Below, one piece after another: positions 46,990-59,265 of a stretch of DNA of 64,000 bases. The notes beneath the pieces are model-generated. The model was given only the letters and a program-made list of their open reading frames with translations. It made no database searches and had not been told where the DNA came from. The translations under genes and the position numbers were made by a program. Source of the stretch: Trichinella spiralis (Eukaryota > Nematoda > Enoplea > Trichinellida > Trichinellidae). How positions within the stretch are numbered: the stretch's first letter is position 1; every line of letters starts with the position of its first letter. The stretch spans positions 17,288,573 through 17,352,572 of the forward strand of contig CM012953.1 in assembly GCA_000181795.3 (NCBI GenBank), in the 5' to 3' direction.

Positions 46990-48790
46990 ATGAAACAATT
47001 GAAAGCAGCAGCAGGACGTGATATGTCATGGGTTTTCATTGTTAGGCCTAGTTTTTTTTCAAACAGTGTTCACGCTGGCTCTTCTGCCTGCACTAGTTGG
47101 TTGCTTGCATATTCAGTGCCGTCTGATGTCAGTGATTCAGTAGGTCTGATTCAGCCACTCGTTTCACTACTAATTTTTAGTCGATACTTTTGAGCATTTA
47201 TTATGCGACAGTTTGGACATGACCGGATTACCTTCTTTCTCGTGTTTCTGGCCTTGATGATCCACAGCATGCTTCAGATCGCTAATAGGGTTTGATTGAC
47301 ACCGGTATGCAGCTGTCTTATGCGTTGGTTTTTTATTCACAGTTTCACCACTTGCTGATGGGGTGATAGGATAATCAGGTGCTTGGACTCTGGTGCCAGT
47401 GTTGACTGCCGAAGCCGTCCGCTCACTCTCAGTGGGCTCTCTTCGTCCAGGAAATAGTCTGAACTCCTTAGCCGTTCAGCTGGGTTGACTGAGGCAACAA
47501 ACTCTCTCATCTGCATTTGTCTGAACAATCGGACTTCTGCGGCCTATAGCTCAGCTAGTGATAAATTCACATCGACCTCTACGGATCAGTTCTGCCATCT
47601 CTGACTTTTCATCGTAACTCATCAAGAGATTATCTACATGTATGTTGGACAGGGCTCTCTGAATCACCTCATCGCATTCCTCTGGGTTTTGTTTCACGTG
47701 TGCATTGATAACATTTATTGTGAGCTATGGAGAACACGTCAACACAAAACACACGGGTCAGGAGATACACTCGCGCTGGTGTGTGCTGTGAGCAGTTGCT
47801 CCACAGAAAGCGACATGCATCACGGTCTTCAACTTGGAGTCTGACCTGCAGGTACATTTTTTCTATGAGTTTGCTATTGTCTGGAACAGCGCAACACCCA
47901 CCACATCAGCTTGCAAATTTAGACCCATCTCAAGGCATTTATTGAGTAAAACACCACACTGTTTTGCTGATCCGTCAAACACCAGCACGCGTTTTACTTC
48001 ATTATCAACCGTCTTGTACACCGCGGGGTGTGGTAGATACCAAATTTTGCCAGTCCGTTCCTTCTGGCCGCTTACCTCTCCTGCTCATCCGGTTCAGAGA
48101 TATTCTTCGATCACAGCGGCGTACTCAAGTCTTTTCTGATGCTCCTTTCACGAATTGTAATCTGTGCTCAGCTGGCGAGCAATTGTCAGGTAACTGAATC
48201 TCACGGGGCTTTCACAACAGTCCCACTGAGTACCGTAAATTGTTGTATGCTAACATGCGGTGAAACACCTACTAAGTCTTGCGTCAAATTCTCTTCTTGC
48301 TGTTTAACTCAAATGGAGTCAAGCTCCCAGAAGTTCTTTTACTTTCGTTCTGTTTCGTCTTCAATATGGGCACAATTGACTTGGTACTTTGCAACTGGCA
48401 ATTGAGTCACCGCGCTGAAAACAACTCATCCTAGTGTTGTCTCGATTGCTACCGGATTGTTGTGGTCACCCCGTAAAATCTTCTCACCTAGAAAACAACC
48501 GTAAAAGTCGTAACCTATCGAAGCATGGATTAGGCGTTCCAAATCCAGTTCTTCCGATAGTTGTTGTTGTTGTCATTGTTTGCTTCATTCATCCATCAGA
48601 CTTGACAGTTGGCTAGGAACACGTGTCGGTGATATGTGAGTTGGTGCCGTGATGCTGAATCAGTCACACACATGGCATTTGACAGGAGAATAATAGAAAT
48701 GGACTTACGACCAGCAGAGACCGTGGTGTTGAATTTCCTGAGCCCTATAAATGCGAGCAAAACAGAGAGGAAGATAAAATTGTTGATCAG
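46990..48790 (-). pseudogene. Dead BEL/Pao retrotransposon pol fragment
   Basis: Minus-strand pieces in changing frames follow BEL/Pao pol order. Near 48550-48400 is a protease-RT linker (IGYDFYGCFLGEKILRGDHN, then NPVAIETTLG). Near 47850-47600 is RT with LQVEDRDACRFLW and NMYVDNLL, where the second Asp of the YVDD box is Asn. Near 47440-47340 is LRVSGRLRQSTLAPESKH at the integrase N-terminus, followed by WIIKAR and the CPNCR zinc-binding pair near 47230. Stops and frameshifts are frequent. No LTR was found. It is an old, non-functional copy. Confidence 0.75.
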
Positions 48791-49783
48791 CCTGCTGCAG
48801 AGTTACGACGAATCTCCCACGGTTTGTAACTGAACTTGTTGCTTGTTCAAATTTGTTATCCGGATATAAAGTAAACTTCTGGGTGTGATGTCAGAAAAGT
48901 GGATAATCTGTCTGATAGATTTGGAATGTGGCGCCAAGAGTTTTAATTTATCCACAAATTGCGCCAATGCTCACTCTAAAGACTGCGATGTCGAATGTCC
49001 ACTGAAATAAAAAACATTTTAATCGTGTCTTTCAGCTTGGCCCCGTAGAATTTTTTTATTCTTGCATCATCAAATGGGTTTTAGAGAATTTTATGAAAAG
49101 CGTCTATTTCTATTTCTATTTGTAACAATTGAAAAAAAAACCGTTCGAAGAAATGTCAACTAGCAGTGATTGCCGCGACTACAGATCTCAAGGCCTGGAC
49201 CACATAGCCATTTGCCACATGGTTTGCGAAGCTCACGTGAACATTTCCTGCAGTCAAGTACGCAAGGCTGATGCGCAGTTTGCAAAAAAAAACTGCAAAA
49301 ATCTGTGTTTCCAGTTTAGTGTGGCAAGCAGCTTCATCAGATGTTTCCCAATGTATCATCAGTAGCTCCATATCATAAGAGTACCGTGTAACTGTTGTTT
49401 CCAATATGTTTACTATTCAAGAGTGATGAATTGTAGAAATAAATACCGTCATGACACCGCAGCTCTCAATGTTCCCAAATGGCACCTGTGGCCCGATGGC
49501 CGTTGTTTCAATATTATGCAATTGCTTATTGCCGATTATCAATATCGGGCAAACGCTTCTGCCTGTTATCAATAATAGGCAATTTTCAACATTAACCCTT
49601 GATTGATGGCGTGCATGAACCGACCGTTAGTGGTGGCATGTGGGCCGTCGGACTCCAATTCGTTATTTCACATTTATTGATGTTGGAACCGAATTTGTTC
49701 CGCTTTTTGCAGTCATATTATATACGTTGTTATTTTTGTTTACATTGCGCATTTGCTCTGGCAGACAAAACTTCTCATATAAT
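48791..49783. other. Unassigned repeat-like sequence
   Basis: No protein recognised. Short partly symmetrical segments containing GATTATCAATATCGGGC and TTATCAATAATAGGC occur near 49530-49580, possibly the inner end of a transposon. The rest is unremarkable. Confidence 0.35.
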
Positions 49784-50277
49784 TTAGGTTACAACCTTTA
49801 TCTGTTTTATATCTTTAGTCAATTCATTGATTCGGTGTTTAACTGTTGAATCAAAAAAAGAAATATTTTGAAACGGTTTTGCCATGCCATCCCCAAGCAG
49901 AATCTTTACTGCATTTGCAGTGTAGGGCTTAACAATAATTTCTTTAAGAGTATGTGGTTTCTTATTCTTGGCAATCAACATAGCTATTTCGTACGATGCT
50001 TTGACAGCCTTTGCAGTCTCCTGATGATACTTGCCTTTTTTGTCAAGTCTGATTTGAGAAAGGGCATCCCTTTTTGCGCAAAAAGAATCCACAGGTTGTT
50101 TTGAAAATTCAGGATGGCGGTGATGCAAATACCGCTGCAGTCGCGTCAGCTGTAAAGCATTATTACTGAGTGTATTAAGGCATACAACGCACCGAGACAG
50201 TTTAACACCATTTTTTTAATAGCTGCGAAGCAATATTTGATGCACTCTGCATCATACTTTCGTTTTTTCGACGCCAT
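49784..50277 (-). pseudogene. hAT (ZBED5-like) transposase fragment with BED finger
   Basis: The minus-strand ATG at 50277 starts MASKKRKYDAECIKY. After a one-base shift at an A-run the frame goes on through a BED zinc finger (RCVVCLNTLSN, then LQRYLHHRHPEF) and ASYEIAMLIAKNKKPHTLKE, then AVKILLGDGMAKPF and STVKHRINELTKDIKQ. That is the N-terminal third of ZBED5/Buster-type hAT proteins. The DDE and dimerisation parts are missing, so it is inactive. The terminus of the same element type is visible upstream at about 50699-50745. Confidence 0.72.
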
Positions 50278-50821
50278 TGTACGCTGATAATTTGCTTATG
50301 TGAAATAATAACAAACAGTATATGCAACGCAAGATCAACAAGACTGCTATGCCCACGGTTATGAGTAGCCACGCTTTAAAGCCATTATGATAGCGGGAGA
50401 TTTATTTATTCATAACGATAAAATACTTAGAAACTTAGGAGAGAAAAAAACTAGCCTGAACTGATGCAATTTCAGACAATCTGAGATTAACTGATATTAC
50501 AAATTCTTGAAAATTGAAACAGAAAAAATATGCACACGTGAAACAAAAGTTGGTGTTGCCACAAATTATAAAATGTGCACAGCTAACGTTGTTAAGCTGA
50601 AACCAAGATGACCAGAAAGAAAAGTTGGTAAAAATGTAGCCTGAGGTAGACCAAACTGAATTTCTAGCACCTATGCAGTACTAAAAATTCTTACTTCTCA
50701 CGCCCCCCTGGAACCTTCTTACGTCCCCCTGGTTGAGAAACATTATTTTAGACAATTATCGATTATCGATGTTCCTAAATCTTGCTCAGAAGTGGACATT
50801 GAATCGTGATAAAGTTGAACG
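50278..50821. other. hAT 5' flank with terminal motif
   Basis: At 50699-50745 the minus strand reads TTTCTCAACCAGGGGGACGT followed by a second CCAGGGGGGCGTGAG block, like the 5' end of Buster-type hAT transposons. It is in the correct orientation and position for the fragment at 49784-50277. The other end was not found. Confidence 0.5.
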
Positions 50822-50999
50822 TGTAGTGGGTACAGTAAACGCAGGTGCCTTACTTGATAATCTTACGTGATAATATAACATTATTTTATAATTGTATCTT
50901 AAATCTTGGCTGCGTTCTGTCTAATAAAGCTCGACTTTGTGAGTTATTCATTAAAATTTATTAGACAGTTCGTTATCATGAATAAGAAAGACACTTTCT

Positions 51000-51866
51000 T
51001 TGATCAAACTTGCTATCGATCCCATTGCCCCAGACGCAGAAAAGAAATGGAAGTTCTGGCTACTTCAATTCCAAGATTTTGTTCAACTGACCGTGGAACC
51101 TGGGATCGACCTAGTGAAAATCTTACGTCTCTACCTAACCGGATCTACTTTTGAATACGTGCAAGACTGCAAGACTTATGACGAAGCGATAGCGAAACTG
51201 AACGAAGTTTATGTTAAACCAAAAAACGTGATTTTTGCCAGATATGAATTTATTTCCAGGAAGCAACGAGACGGTGAATCGCTGGAAGAGTTTCTACATG
51301 CACTCCAACGACTGAGTAAGAACTGCGAGTATAAAAATGTTACCGCTGAACAATATCGCGAAGAGATGATTCGAGACGCTTTCATAAACAGTATGAGCTC
51401 TAACGAAATCCGCACGCGACTTTTGGAACATAGCGTGATAAGTCTACAAGAAACTGTCAACAAGGCCATGACATTAAACTCTGCCAAAGAAAATGCGAAG
51501 CTGTATACCAATTCCGACCCGATTATTCACTTAGTGAGCGCTGCAGACCCTGGGATTGAAATGACTAATACGTCAGCTGCGATTAAACAAGAATACTACT
51601 TTTGCGGGAAACGGCGACATCCGCGTGCTAATTGCCCTGCGAGAAACACCACGTGTAATAACTGTGGGAAAGTAGGTCATTTCGCGAAAGTATGCAGAAG
51701 CGCCTCCAAACGAACCGTTTCTGTTTCGGTTACATCGTTAATCAGCTTTTCCTCTTCGTCAACGGCTACTGAATTGAAAAATGTCATAGTAGAAGCTAAA
51801 ATCAACGAGATCAACATTACAGCTCTGATCGACATTGGCAGCTCTCTAAGCTTTATCGATGAGTAA
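51000..51866 (+). pseudogene. Element A gag-protease fragment
   Basis: The frame is 289 codons long; its first codon at 51000 is TTG, so the real start is probably upstream (an ATG in another frame lies at 50979). Gag-like helices are followed by two zinc knuckles near 51600-51690, the first imperfect, and the start of an aspartic protease domain (IDIGSS). It ends in a stop inside protease, so the polyprotein is broken here. Confidence 0.7.
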
Positions 51867-52301
51867 TTATGTAAAACCTTGGAGATGAAACTACTGCCGA
51901 CTGATGGAAAGGTTCTTACGGCCTCGACATCATTCCAGTCAAGACTCACAGGCTGTGCCATTGAATTACACGGCTTTCATTATTCAAATTCTAAACTGCA
52001 CGTTTTACCGAATGTCTGTACTGATGTCATTATCGGACAAGACATACTACAACTACATTCTAGCATGACTGTCTCTTTTTGCGGACCAAAAGCTCCCTTA
52101 ACTATCTGCGGTCTAGCGTTAGCCAAAATCCCAGCCCTTTCCCTATTCGCGAATCTCTCCATAAACTGCAAACCGGTAGCGGTGAAATAAAGAAGATATT
52201 CTGTTACGGAAGCAAAGTTCATCAACAACGAAGTAAGACGACTCTTAGCAGAGAATATCATTGAAGAAAGCTGCTCTCCATGAAGAGCGCAGACCCTCGT
52301 A

Positions 52302-54288
52302 GTGACTACTGATAATCACAAGAAGCGCACGATGATCGACTATTCTCAAACTGTCAGCCACTTTACACTATTTGATGCGTACCCTCTACCCAAAATTAGT
52401 GATATGGTACAAGCTATATCGAAATACCGTTTCTACAGTACCGTTGATCTAAAGAGTGCGTATTACCAATTTTCCATCAACGCTAGAGACAAACCATTCG
52501 AAGCTTTGCTTTGAAGCTGACGGAAGACTTTACCAGTTCAAACCATTTGGACTTTACCATTTGGAGTTACGAACGGTGTTGCATGTTTCCTAAGAGTCAT
52601 GGATAACATCCTTAGAGTAGAAGAATTAAAAGATGGTTTTGTCTTCGTTGATAATGTTACAATCTGTGGCATGAATCAAGAAGAGCACGGCAAAAACCTG
52701 AATAGAATTAGAGAGGTCGCTGAGAAATACAATCTGACGCTTAATAAGGACAAATGTGAGTTCACAATGACCCAGGTAAAACTACTTGGATACATCATCG
52801 AACAGGGAACGTTAAAACCTGACCCAGGGAGATTCAAACCACTTCGACAGTTCAACTTCAAGAAATACAGCATCACTTCGAAGAGTGCTCAGGATGTTCG
52901 CTGCTTATTCCCAATGGATACCTAGATTCTCAGAGAAAATACATGCTTTGGCTAGATGCACAACGTTTCCCTTGCCTCAGCCAGCTGTATACGCTTTTAA
53001 AGCAATGACAAATGATATAGTGAACTCTGTAGTGACTGCCATCGATGATGAACTCCCATTCACGGTAGAGACAGACGCTTCTGATCACGCCATAGCCGCG
53101 ACCCTCAGTCAGCTTGGAAAGCCCGTATCATTCTTTTCTAGAATGTTATCTCATGGTGAACAAAGACACTCTTCTGTAGAAAAGGAAGCGTATGGAATCG
53201 TAAAAGTAATCCGGAAATGGCAGCATTACTTGCTGCGGCACCATTTCCATCTAATTACTGATCAGCGATCTGTTGCCATCATGTTTAACAATAAGCAAGC
53301 CGGTAAAGCGAAGAACGACAAAATAATGAGATGGAGACTGGAACTATCTCCTTACAATAAATCCTTACAATAAAGGCCTAAACATAAAGGCAAACGCCCC
53401 ATCTCGAATCTGTGGTAGCATACAAGTAGAGAACCTCACAATACAAACCCTACATCTACAAACAAACCAGACATACTTCTGGTTATCAATACAAACAATC
53501 TGTGTGATCCCGGAGTAACCCGTTTGGCCCACTACGTGAGAAGCAAAAATTTGCCTTCCACAATGGAAGAAATCCAAAAGATGGTCAACTCTTGCTGAGT
53601 TTGCGCTGAACTGAAACCTTGATTTTTGAAAGGAAATTCAGGAAAGCTAAACAAAGCAACTGTCCCCTTCAAACGGTTAAAAACGGTTAAAACGATTTTA
53701 AAGGTCCACTACTATCTACATCAAGTAATCGATATATATTAACCGTAGTCGACGAGTATTTCTGATTCCCGTTTGCATTTCCGTGCCCAGACATTTCTAC
53801 CCAAGCAGTCAGCAAATGCCTAACCCAGGTTTTCTACCTTTTTGGATCGCGATCGCAGATCCTCATTCATGTCAAACCACTTGAAAACATACTTACATTC
53901 ACTTGGCGTGGTCAACAGCCGCACGACTGCGCACAATCTTCAAGGTAATGGACAGGCAGGAAGATACAATGGAATTATAAGGAAGGCGGTCTCTTTAGCG
54001 CTAAGATCCCACAATCTACGGATTGAACAATGGGAAGAAGTAATACGCTTAGCGTTGCACTTGTTGCGCAGGTTGCTGTCGACAGCAACTAACGCTACTC
54101 CTCATGAGCGTCTATTCGGTTCTTCGAGTCGAACACCTACGGATACATCCCTCCCTACTTGGTTAACAACACCCGGAATGGTACTAATGAGACGGCTGAG
54201 CCAAACAAACAATCGCAACCTCCTAGTAGAAGAATTGGAACTGCTGGAAGTTAACCCTAAATATGCCCACGTCAGATTAACAGATTGA
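52302..54288 (+). pseudogene. Element A RT, RNase H and integrase fragments
   Basis: RT pieces at 52302-52514 (DYSQTV, YPLPKISDMV, STVDLKSAYYQ) and 52599-52925 (FVFVDNVTICG, with Asn replacing the second catalytic Asp). RNase H at 52885-53373 (VETDASDHAIAATLSQLGK, then LSHGEQRHSSVEKEAYGIV). Integrase core end at 53842-54288, with GNGQAGRYN where the catalytic Glu of the family is expected at the Gly. Several stops and frameshifts separate these. Catalytically dead. Confidence 0.72.
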
Positions 54289-54701
54289 AGAGAAACCACT
54301 GTATCCCTGAAGCATCTCGCTCCTGCTGGAGGAAAGTGCGTTGCTGAAGATGGCAACCCAGATGAAACACAAGTGGGAACTGGAGCTCCTTGCGAAGAAG
54401 GTGAAAAAGGAGAAAAACTGGACGCTAACTACCTTACACCAGAAAATTCAGAAAGCAAAGAGGACACAGCGACAAGAGATGAACCTCATCAAACACCACC
54501 ACGACGCTCCACAAGAATAAGACGAGCACCACAGCGCCTGCAGAACTACGTCCAATACCAGACGAGGGGTGAATGTAGTGGGTACACTAAACCCAGTTGC
54601 CTTACTTGATAATCTTACGTAATAGTATGACATTATCTTATGATTGTACCTCATGTATTGGCTGTGTTTTGTCTAATAAAACTCGGCTTTTTAGTTTATC
54701 A

Positions 54702-55203
54702 TTGCAGAGCGATCAAACAATTCAGTTAAAAACCATAAGAGACGGTTCACTTTTAAGATGACAAACAGGTCCGTGCCAGAATCAGAATAAACGGCATATC
54801 TATGGACAATATGTAAGGTCTCTGTTAGAAAAAATTTTCTTTTTTTACTATTCCTTGTTCTCTTTATGTCTGATAATTCTGAATTGCGTCTTGTAAGCAA
54901 TCATTGGGGTAAAATATTCCTTGTTTTTGAATGAAAGGCATATAAACGGAAACACATTGATTTTCCAAAGAACATACCCAATGTGCAATATGTGTCCATT
55001 GTTATTAAGGATTAGTATAAATTATGATAAAATAACATCGACTGCAGAGAGCAATGTGTACAAATTTAGAAGTTACGGATGCTATTAGTAAGAAATATCA
55101 CGTGGAAAGCTGCCCGGTGGATTCACCATTTTTCTCAGTTTCATTAAAATAATCACAATTAATTTAATAGCAGCAGTGGAAAGAAATTGGCCGGCTTAAA
55201 ACG
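54702..55203. other. Spacer between two retrotransposons
   Basis: AT-rich genomic sequence. Bases 55199-55203 (AAACG) are the target-site repeat of element B. No gene seen. Confidence 0.5.
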
Positions 55204-55400
55204 TGCTATGGTATGGTATGGACACCGAACCTGAACATCCACAGTAGGAGGTTAGAAAATTATTGATCGATTGATTGAACTCTTAGTAGCGGGTGTGTGT
55301 GTGTTTACGTATTCGCTTGATAGTGGCTAATAAACGTTTATTGTTTTTGTTCTTGTTGTGCATCAGCTTACGGAATAGCCACGGACGCGGGGCTATAACA
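55204..55400 (+). repeat. 5' LTR of element B
   Basis: Begins TGCTATGGTATGG and ends CTATAACA. Contains a GT microsatellite and an AATAAACG-type signal. Nearly identical to 59266-59460. Confidence 0.93.
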
Positions 55401-55504
55401 ACTGGCGACGAGGTTACAAATTTACGAGTGAGCTTGTGAAAAGTGAACGCACGGAGAATCGTCAAAAAGCAGTATTGAACTGATCACAAGAGCAATTGGC
55501 AGAG

Positions 55505-57007
55505 ATGGACGAACAAAAGACGGTGTTGTCCGCTCAGCAGAGCACAGAGTCGGCTCAAATGATGGGAACTGCCAGATTTCCCATCGGTGCACATCGTCCC
55601 TTCAATCCGAAAGAAGGAACTTGGGACACGTGGATACTGCAATTTCGCAGTTATCTTGAGATAAACTTCATCAACGACTCGAATTTGATGCGAAGTTGTT
55701 TCTCAGCGTCGTTAACACCTAATGCTTTTGAGGAGTTACGACGATCGTGTCTTCGAACGACACCGTATGATTTCACGTGTGATGAATGTGTGGCGAAGAT
55801 GAAGGAGCTGTACGGACGACGAGTAATTTTGATGCGTGAAAGAGCGAACTTCTTCCGCATCACGCAGTCAGATCATCAAACCCCGAAGCAGTTTGCTAAT
55901 TGTTTATGCGAGGCCGCAGGCCACTGCAACTTCGAGTCGTTCAACACGGAAGCAGCATTAGTGCTACAATTCATCAATGGCATGAAAAATGAAGAAATAA
56001 AGCTAAGGTTATTAGCCAAGGAAAACATCAAGCTAGATGAAGCACTGAGCTTTCTAGAGATGTACGAAGAAATTCATGGTTGCAGTAGTAGAGTTACTAT
56101 GCAAGAGTGTCACGCAGTTAAAGAAACGAAGGGCTTAAAGTCCAGAGGCGTTTCAAATGTATATCACTGCTGTGGAGAAGCAGGACATTTTGCAAAGAAA
56201 TGCAAGTTCCAACGCTCTAAGTGCTTCAAATGTGGGAAGCAAGGCCATCTGGCAAAAGTGTGTAAGCACCCTCAGAAATTAGGAAAGTCTCAGAAACAGC
56301 GACCCCAGAACAGCTGGAAAGACCACAAGTTATATGCGGATGGTATCTATGCCGTTAAGGAACGCGCACACAATTTTGAAGTCACCGTTAAAATCAACGG
56401 TAAGTCAACTCGAATGGAGCTGGACACTGGAGCCGCAGTTACCATCGTGACGCCGGAATGCTGGAAGAGCATAGGCAGCCCGAAACTAAAAAGGGCAACA
56501 GTGGTGTTGCGTAGTTTCATGGGGCACGAGGTGAACCTGAAAGGGGAGACGATGGTGACAGTAGAATGTGACACAGGTACGAGAAAGCTAGTGCTGCGAG
56601 TGGCCAAAAAGGGAGCGACCAATGTGATGGGTCAGGATAGGATCAACGCATTCGGAGCAAGTGAAACTCTTCGCTCTCTCCTTACAAATAAGAAGGAAGT
56701 GAATGCAGTTCAGTTGCGTACGCAAAATGGCGTGTGCGCTGAATTTCCAGAAGTGTTCGAAGATGGACTTGGGCATTGTACAAAGGTAAAGGCACACGTT
56801 GAGCTGAAGGATGGAGTTGTGCCAGTATTTCGAAAACCTTTTCCATTGGCATTCGCAATGCATGATGCAGTGGAAGAAGAGTTAGAGCGATATGTTGACA
56901 TGGGTGTGCTGACCCCAATTGATAGATCAGCTTGGGCTGCATCCATCGTCACTGTAAAAGACCGAATGGTAAGATTCGAATATGCGCCGATTACTCCAAA
57001 GGACTAA
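55505..57007 (+). pseudogene. Element B gag, protease and start of RT
   Basis: The ATG at 55505 opens 500 codons. A gag helical region (WDTWILQFRSYLEI) leads to two CCHC knuckles (YHCCGEAGHFAKKC and KCFKCGKQGHLAKVC), the protease box MELDTGAAVTIV with its intact catalytic Asp, and the first RT strand (PVFRKPFPLAFAMHDAVEEE, then GVLTPIDRSAWAAS). The frame then runs out at 57007 by a frameshift; RT continues one frame over. The gag and protease parts look intact. Confidence 0.85.
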
Positions 57008-57603
57008 ATGATCGACTCATGGTTGACTCATACCCAATTCCGAGGCCTGAAGATCTCTACCAGGCATTGAGAGGTGGGAAAACATTTACCAAATTGGACT
57101 TATCGGAAGCGTATTTACAAGTTGAGCTGGATGAGGAATCCAAGAAGATTCTGGTTATCAATACACACAAAGGATTGTATCACTACAACAGACTGCCATT
57201 CAGTGTGGCTTCGGCACCTGCGATTTTCCAAAAGGTAATGGATACAATGTTAGCAGGAATTCCTAATGTTGCAGCGTACTCGGACGATATCATCTTAACA
57301 GGGGCAACCGATGATGAGCACCGGAGGACGCTGAAGTTAGTTCTGGGCCGATTGAAGGAATTTGGATTGCGGATTCACAAGGAGAAGTGTACCTTCTTCC
57401 AAAGAGAAGTCGAGTATCTGGGTCACATTCTCAGTTCGAAGGGTATCAGAGCAGACCCAAAGAAGACGGCAGCTATTGTTAATATGCCGTTGCCCACGAA
57501 CATTGCGAAACTGCGGTCTTTCCTCGGTATGTGTAACTACTACACTCTCTCTCAATATTCGGTTCAAAGAAAGGCGTACCGCAAATGGCTGCATGCCGTT
57601 TGA
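56932..57603 (+). pseudogene. Element B RT, truncated before RNase H
   Basis: Plus-strand frame continuing RT: KRPNGKIRICADYSKGLND, TFTKLDLSEAYLQVELDEES, PFSVASAPAIFQKVMD and the catalytic AYSDDIILTG box, then YLGHILSSKG and LRSFLGMCNYY. After that the sequence jumps to the very end of RNase H in another frame (near 57560-57720, with CLSRLP), so the RNase H body is deleted. The overlap with the gag frame shows a one-base shift, not a normal programmed site as far as I can tell. Confidence 0.83.
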
Positions 57604-57768
57604 CAAGGTGGGCAATTGCGCTAATGAATTATTCGTTTGATATTGAATATCGCAGCACGAAAAATTTTTGTCAAACTGACTGTTTGTCCAGACTTCCCTC
57701 GTCAAGCGACTCATTTGATACAAATTTTGATCATCTGAATTAATCGAGAGGCTGAAGACGAATTAACA

Positions 57769-59250
57769 GTGAAACAATTGATTGTGGAATTGCAGGCGGA
57801 GTTACCGGTCACCGCCAGAGTAATTGCTGAAGCAACCGAGAAAGGCAGTGTGCTTAAGCAAGTGAAACAATTTGTTCTATCGGGCTGGCCTGAGAAATGC
57901 CCTAGGGAAGAGCTGCGCAGTTATTTCATTAAACGCACCGAACTGAGCGTATCATATGGATGCCTGTTATGGGGAATAAGGACGGTAATTCCGATGAAAT
58001 TGCGATCAAGAGTGCTGATGAAACTGCATGAGACACATCCAGGCAGAGAGCGGATGGTATCAATGGCAAGGCAATTTTGTTGGTGGCCAGCGATGAACAA
58101 GGACATTGAAATGAAAGCGCAGAGTTGCGAAGGATGCGCTACTGCACAGAAGAATCCAGCAAAGGTGGCAGTTAAGCCATGGGAAGTAGCTGACAGGCCA
58201 TGGAAAAGGATTCATGTTGATTTCGCGGGACCTATAAACGAAAAAATGTTCTCAATCATGGTGGATGCTCATTCAAAGTGGCCAGAAGCGCTGCACATGC
58301 CGCATATTGCAACAGAGCAGACCATCGAATCATTGAAGACCGTTCTCGCGCGGTTTGGTTTCCCAGAAGTCCTCGTTTCAGATAACGGAACGCAGTTTAC
58401 GGCTAGTGAGTTCACAATTTTTTGTGCAGAAAATGGAATTCGTCATGTGACATCAGCGCCGTACCATGCACAGTCGAATGGTCAAGTGGAAAGATTCATT
58501 GACACCGTCAAGCGAGCATTGAAAAAATCGACAAATGATCGTCGCCCACAGAAGGATCGACTGCGCGAATTTTTGATGACTTATCGTATTACTCCGCATC
58601 CGAGTACAAAGCTAACGTTGTCTGAGATGTTTTTGAAAAGACGAATAAGAACTGTGTTTGATCTCATGTTTCCAAGGGGAATTGAGAATCTGGAGGAACA
58701 GAAGAGGAAAATGGAGAACACTTCGGGAAACCGTGCAGATCGTCAATTCAAGATCGGTGAAACAGTCATGGTTCGCGACTACACGCGTGATCGAAAGTTG
58801 TGGCGGGAAGGAGTAATAGTCGGGCAGCAAGGACAGGTGACATGGTTTGTGCAAGTCGGAAGGATGAGATGGAAACGGCATACGAACCAAATGCGTCACA
58901 AAAACACAGGGATTGCTGACGGTCTGGAGGAGAAAGATAATGAGATGGGTTCGTTACTGGAGGAAGCATTGCCAGCAGGAAATTCACCTGAAAGAAATAC
59001 TGCAGCTGATGAAAACGTTCAGGACACTGAAACACCGAAAATTTTCCAAGATCAAACAAGCACGCCAGCTAAGGGAAGTGTGGACAGTCCTAAAGCGTCA
59101 GTCCACGCAGAAAGCAGTTCGACCACCGTAGAAATAGGCGACAAGGAACGTAAACCAGATGGAAGCGTCACCATAAAGCAGGATGAAGTTCTTCAGAAGC
59201 CACGTCGATCAAACCGTGTCCGGAAGCCCCCCAATCGACTAAGCATCTGA
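57769..59250 (+). CDS. Element B integrase region, intact frame
   Basis: One open frame (open from about 57739) of about 490 codons; there is no obvious ATG start, as expected for a polyprotein part. HH-CC zinc domain (LHETHPGRERM, then CEGCATAQ); DDE core with HVDFAGPI, SDNGTQFTASEF and SNGQVERF, all three acidic residues kept; C-terminal GPF/Y-like region (FKIGETVMVRDYTR, REGVIVGQ) and a long polar tail. Integration-competent by sequence, but no complete pol exists upstream in this copy. Confidence 0.85.
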   Translation: MKQLIVELQAELPVTARVIAEATEKGSVLKQVKQFVLSGWPEKCPREELRSYFIKRTELSVSYGCLLWGIRTVIPMKLRSRVLMKLHETHPGRERMVSMARQFCWWPAMNKDIEMKAQSCEGCATAQKNPAKVAVKPWEVADRPWKRIHVDFAGPINEKMFSIMVDAHSKWPEALHMPHIATEQTIESLKTVLARFGFPEVLVSDNGTQFTASEFTIFCAENGIRHVTSAPYHAQSNGQVERFIDTVKRALKKSTNDRRPQKDRLREFLMTYRITPHPSTKLTLSEMFLKRRIRTVFDLMFPRGIENLEEQKRKMENTSGNRADRQFKIGETVMVRDYTRDRKLWREGVIVGQQGQVTWFVQVGRMRWKRHTNQMRHKNTGIADGLEEKDNEMGSLLEEALPAGNSPERNTAADENVQDTETPKIFQDQTSTPAKGSVDSPKASVHAESSSTTVEIGDKERKPDGSVTIKQDEVLQKPRRSNRVRKPPNRLSI

Positions 59251-59265
59251 AGAACTGGGGGGAGG

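Larger units (their letters stand above)
50822..54701 (+). mobile_element. Decayed Ty3/gypsy LTR retrotransposon (element A)
   Basis: LTRs of about 128 bp start TGTAGTGGGTACA at 50822-50950 and 54574-54701, both ending in CA. They differ at many positions, so the copy is old. The polypurine tract GACGAGGGGTGAA lies right before the 3' LTR. Gag-like ORF 51000-51866 has two CCHC-like knuckles (the second is CNNCGKVGHFAKVC) and a protease box LIDIGSSLSFID with Ile in place of Thr. RT, RNase H and integrase pieces follow in separate frames. No matching target-site repeat was found. Confidence 0.8.

Noticed and set aside
47540-47600. tRNA-like A-box (TAGCTCAGCTAGTG)
   Set aside because: No B-box or acceptor stem; it lies in the BEL/Pao pol fragment.
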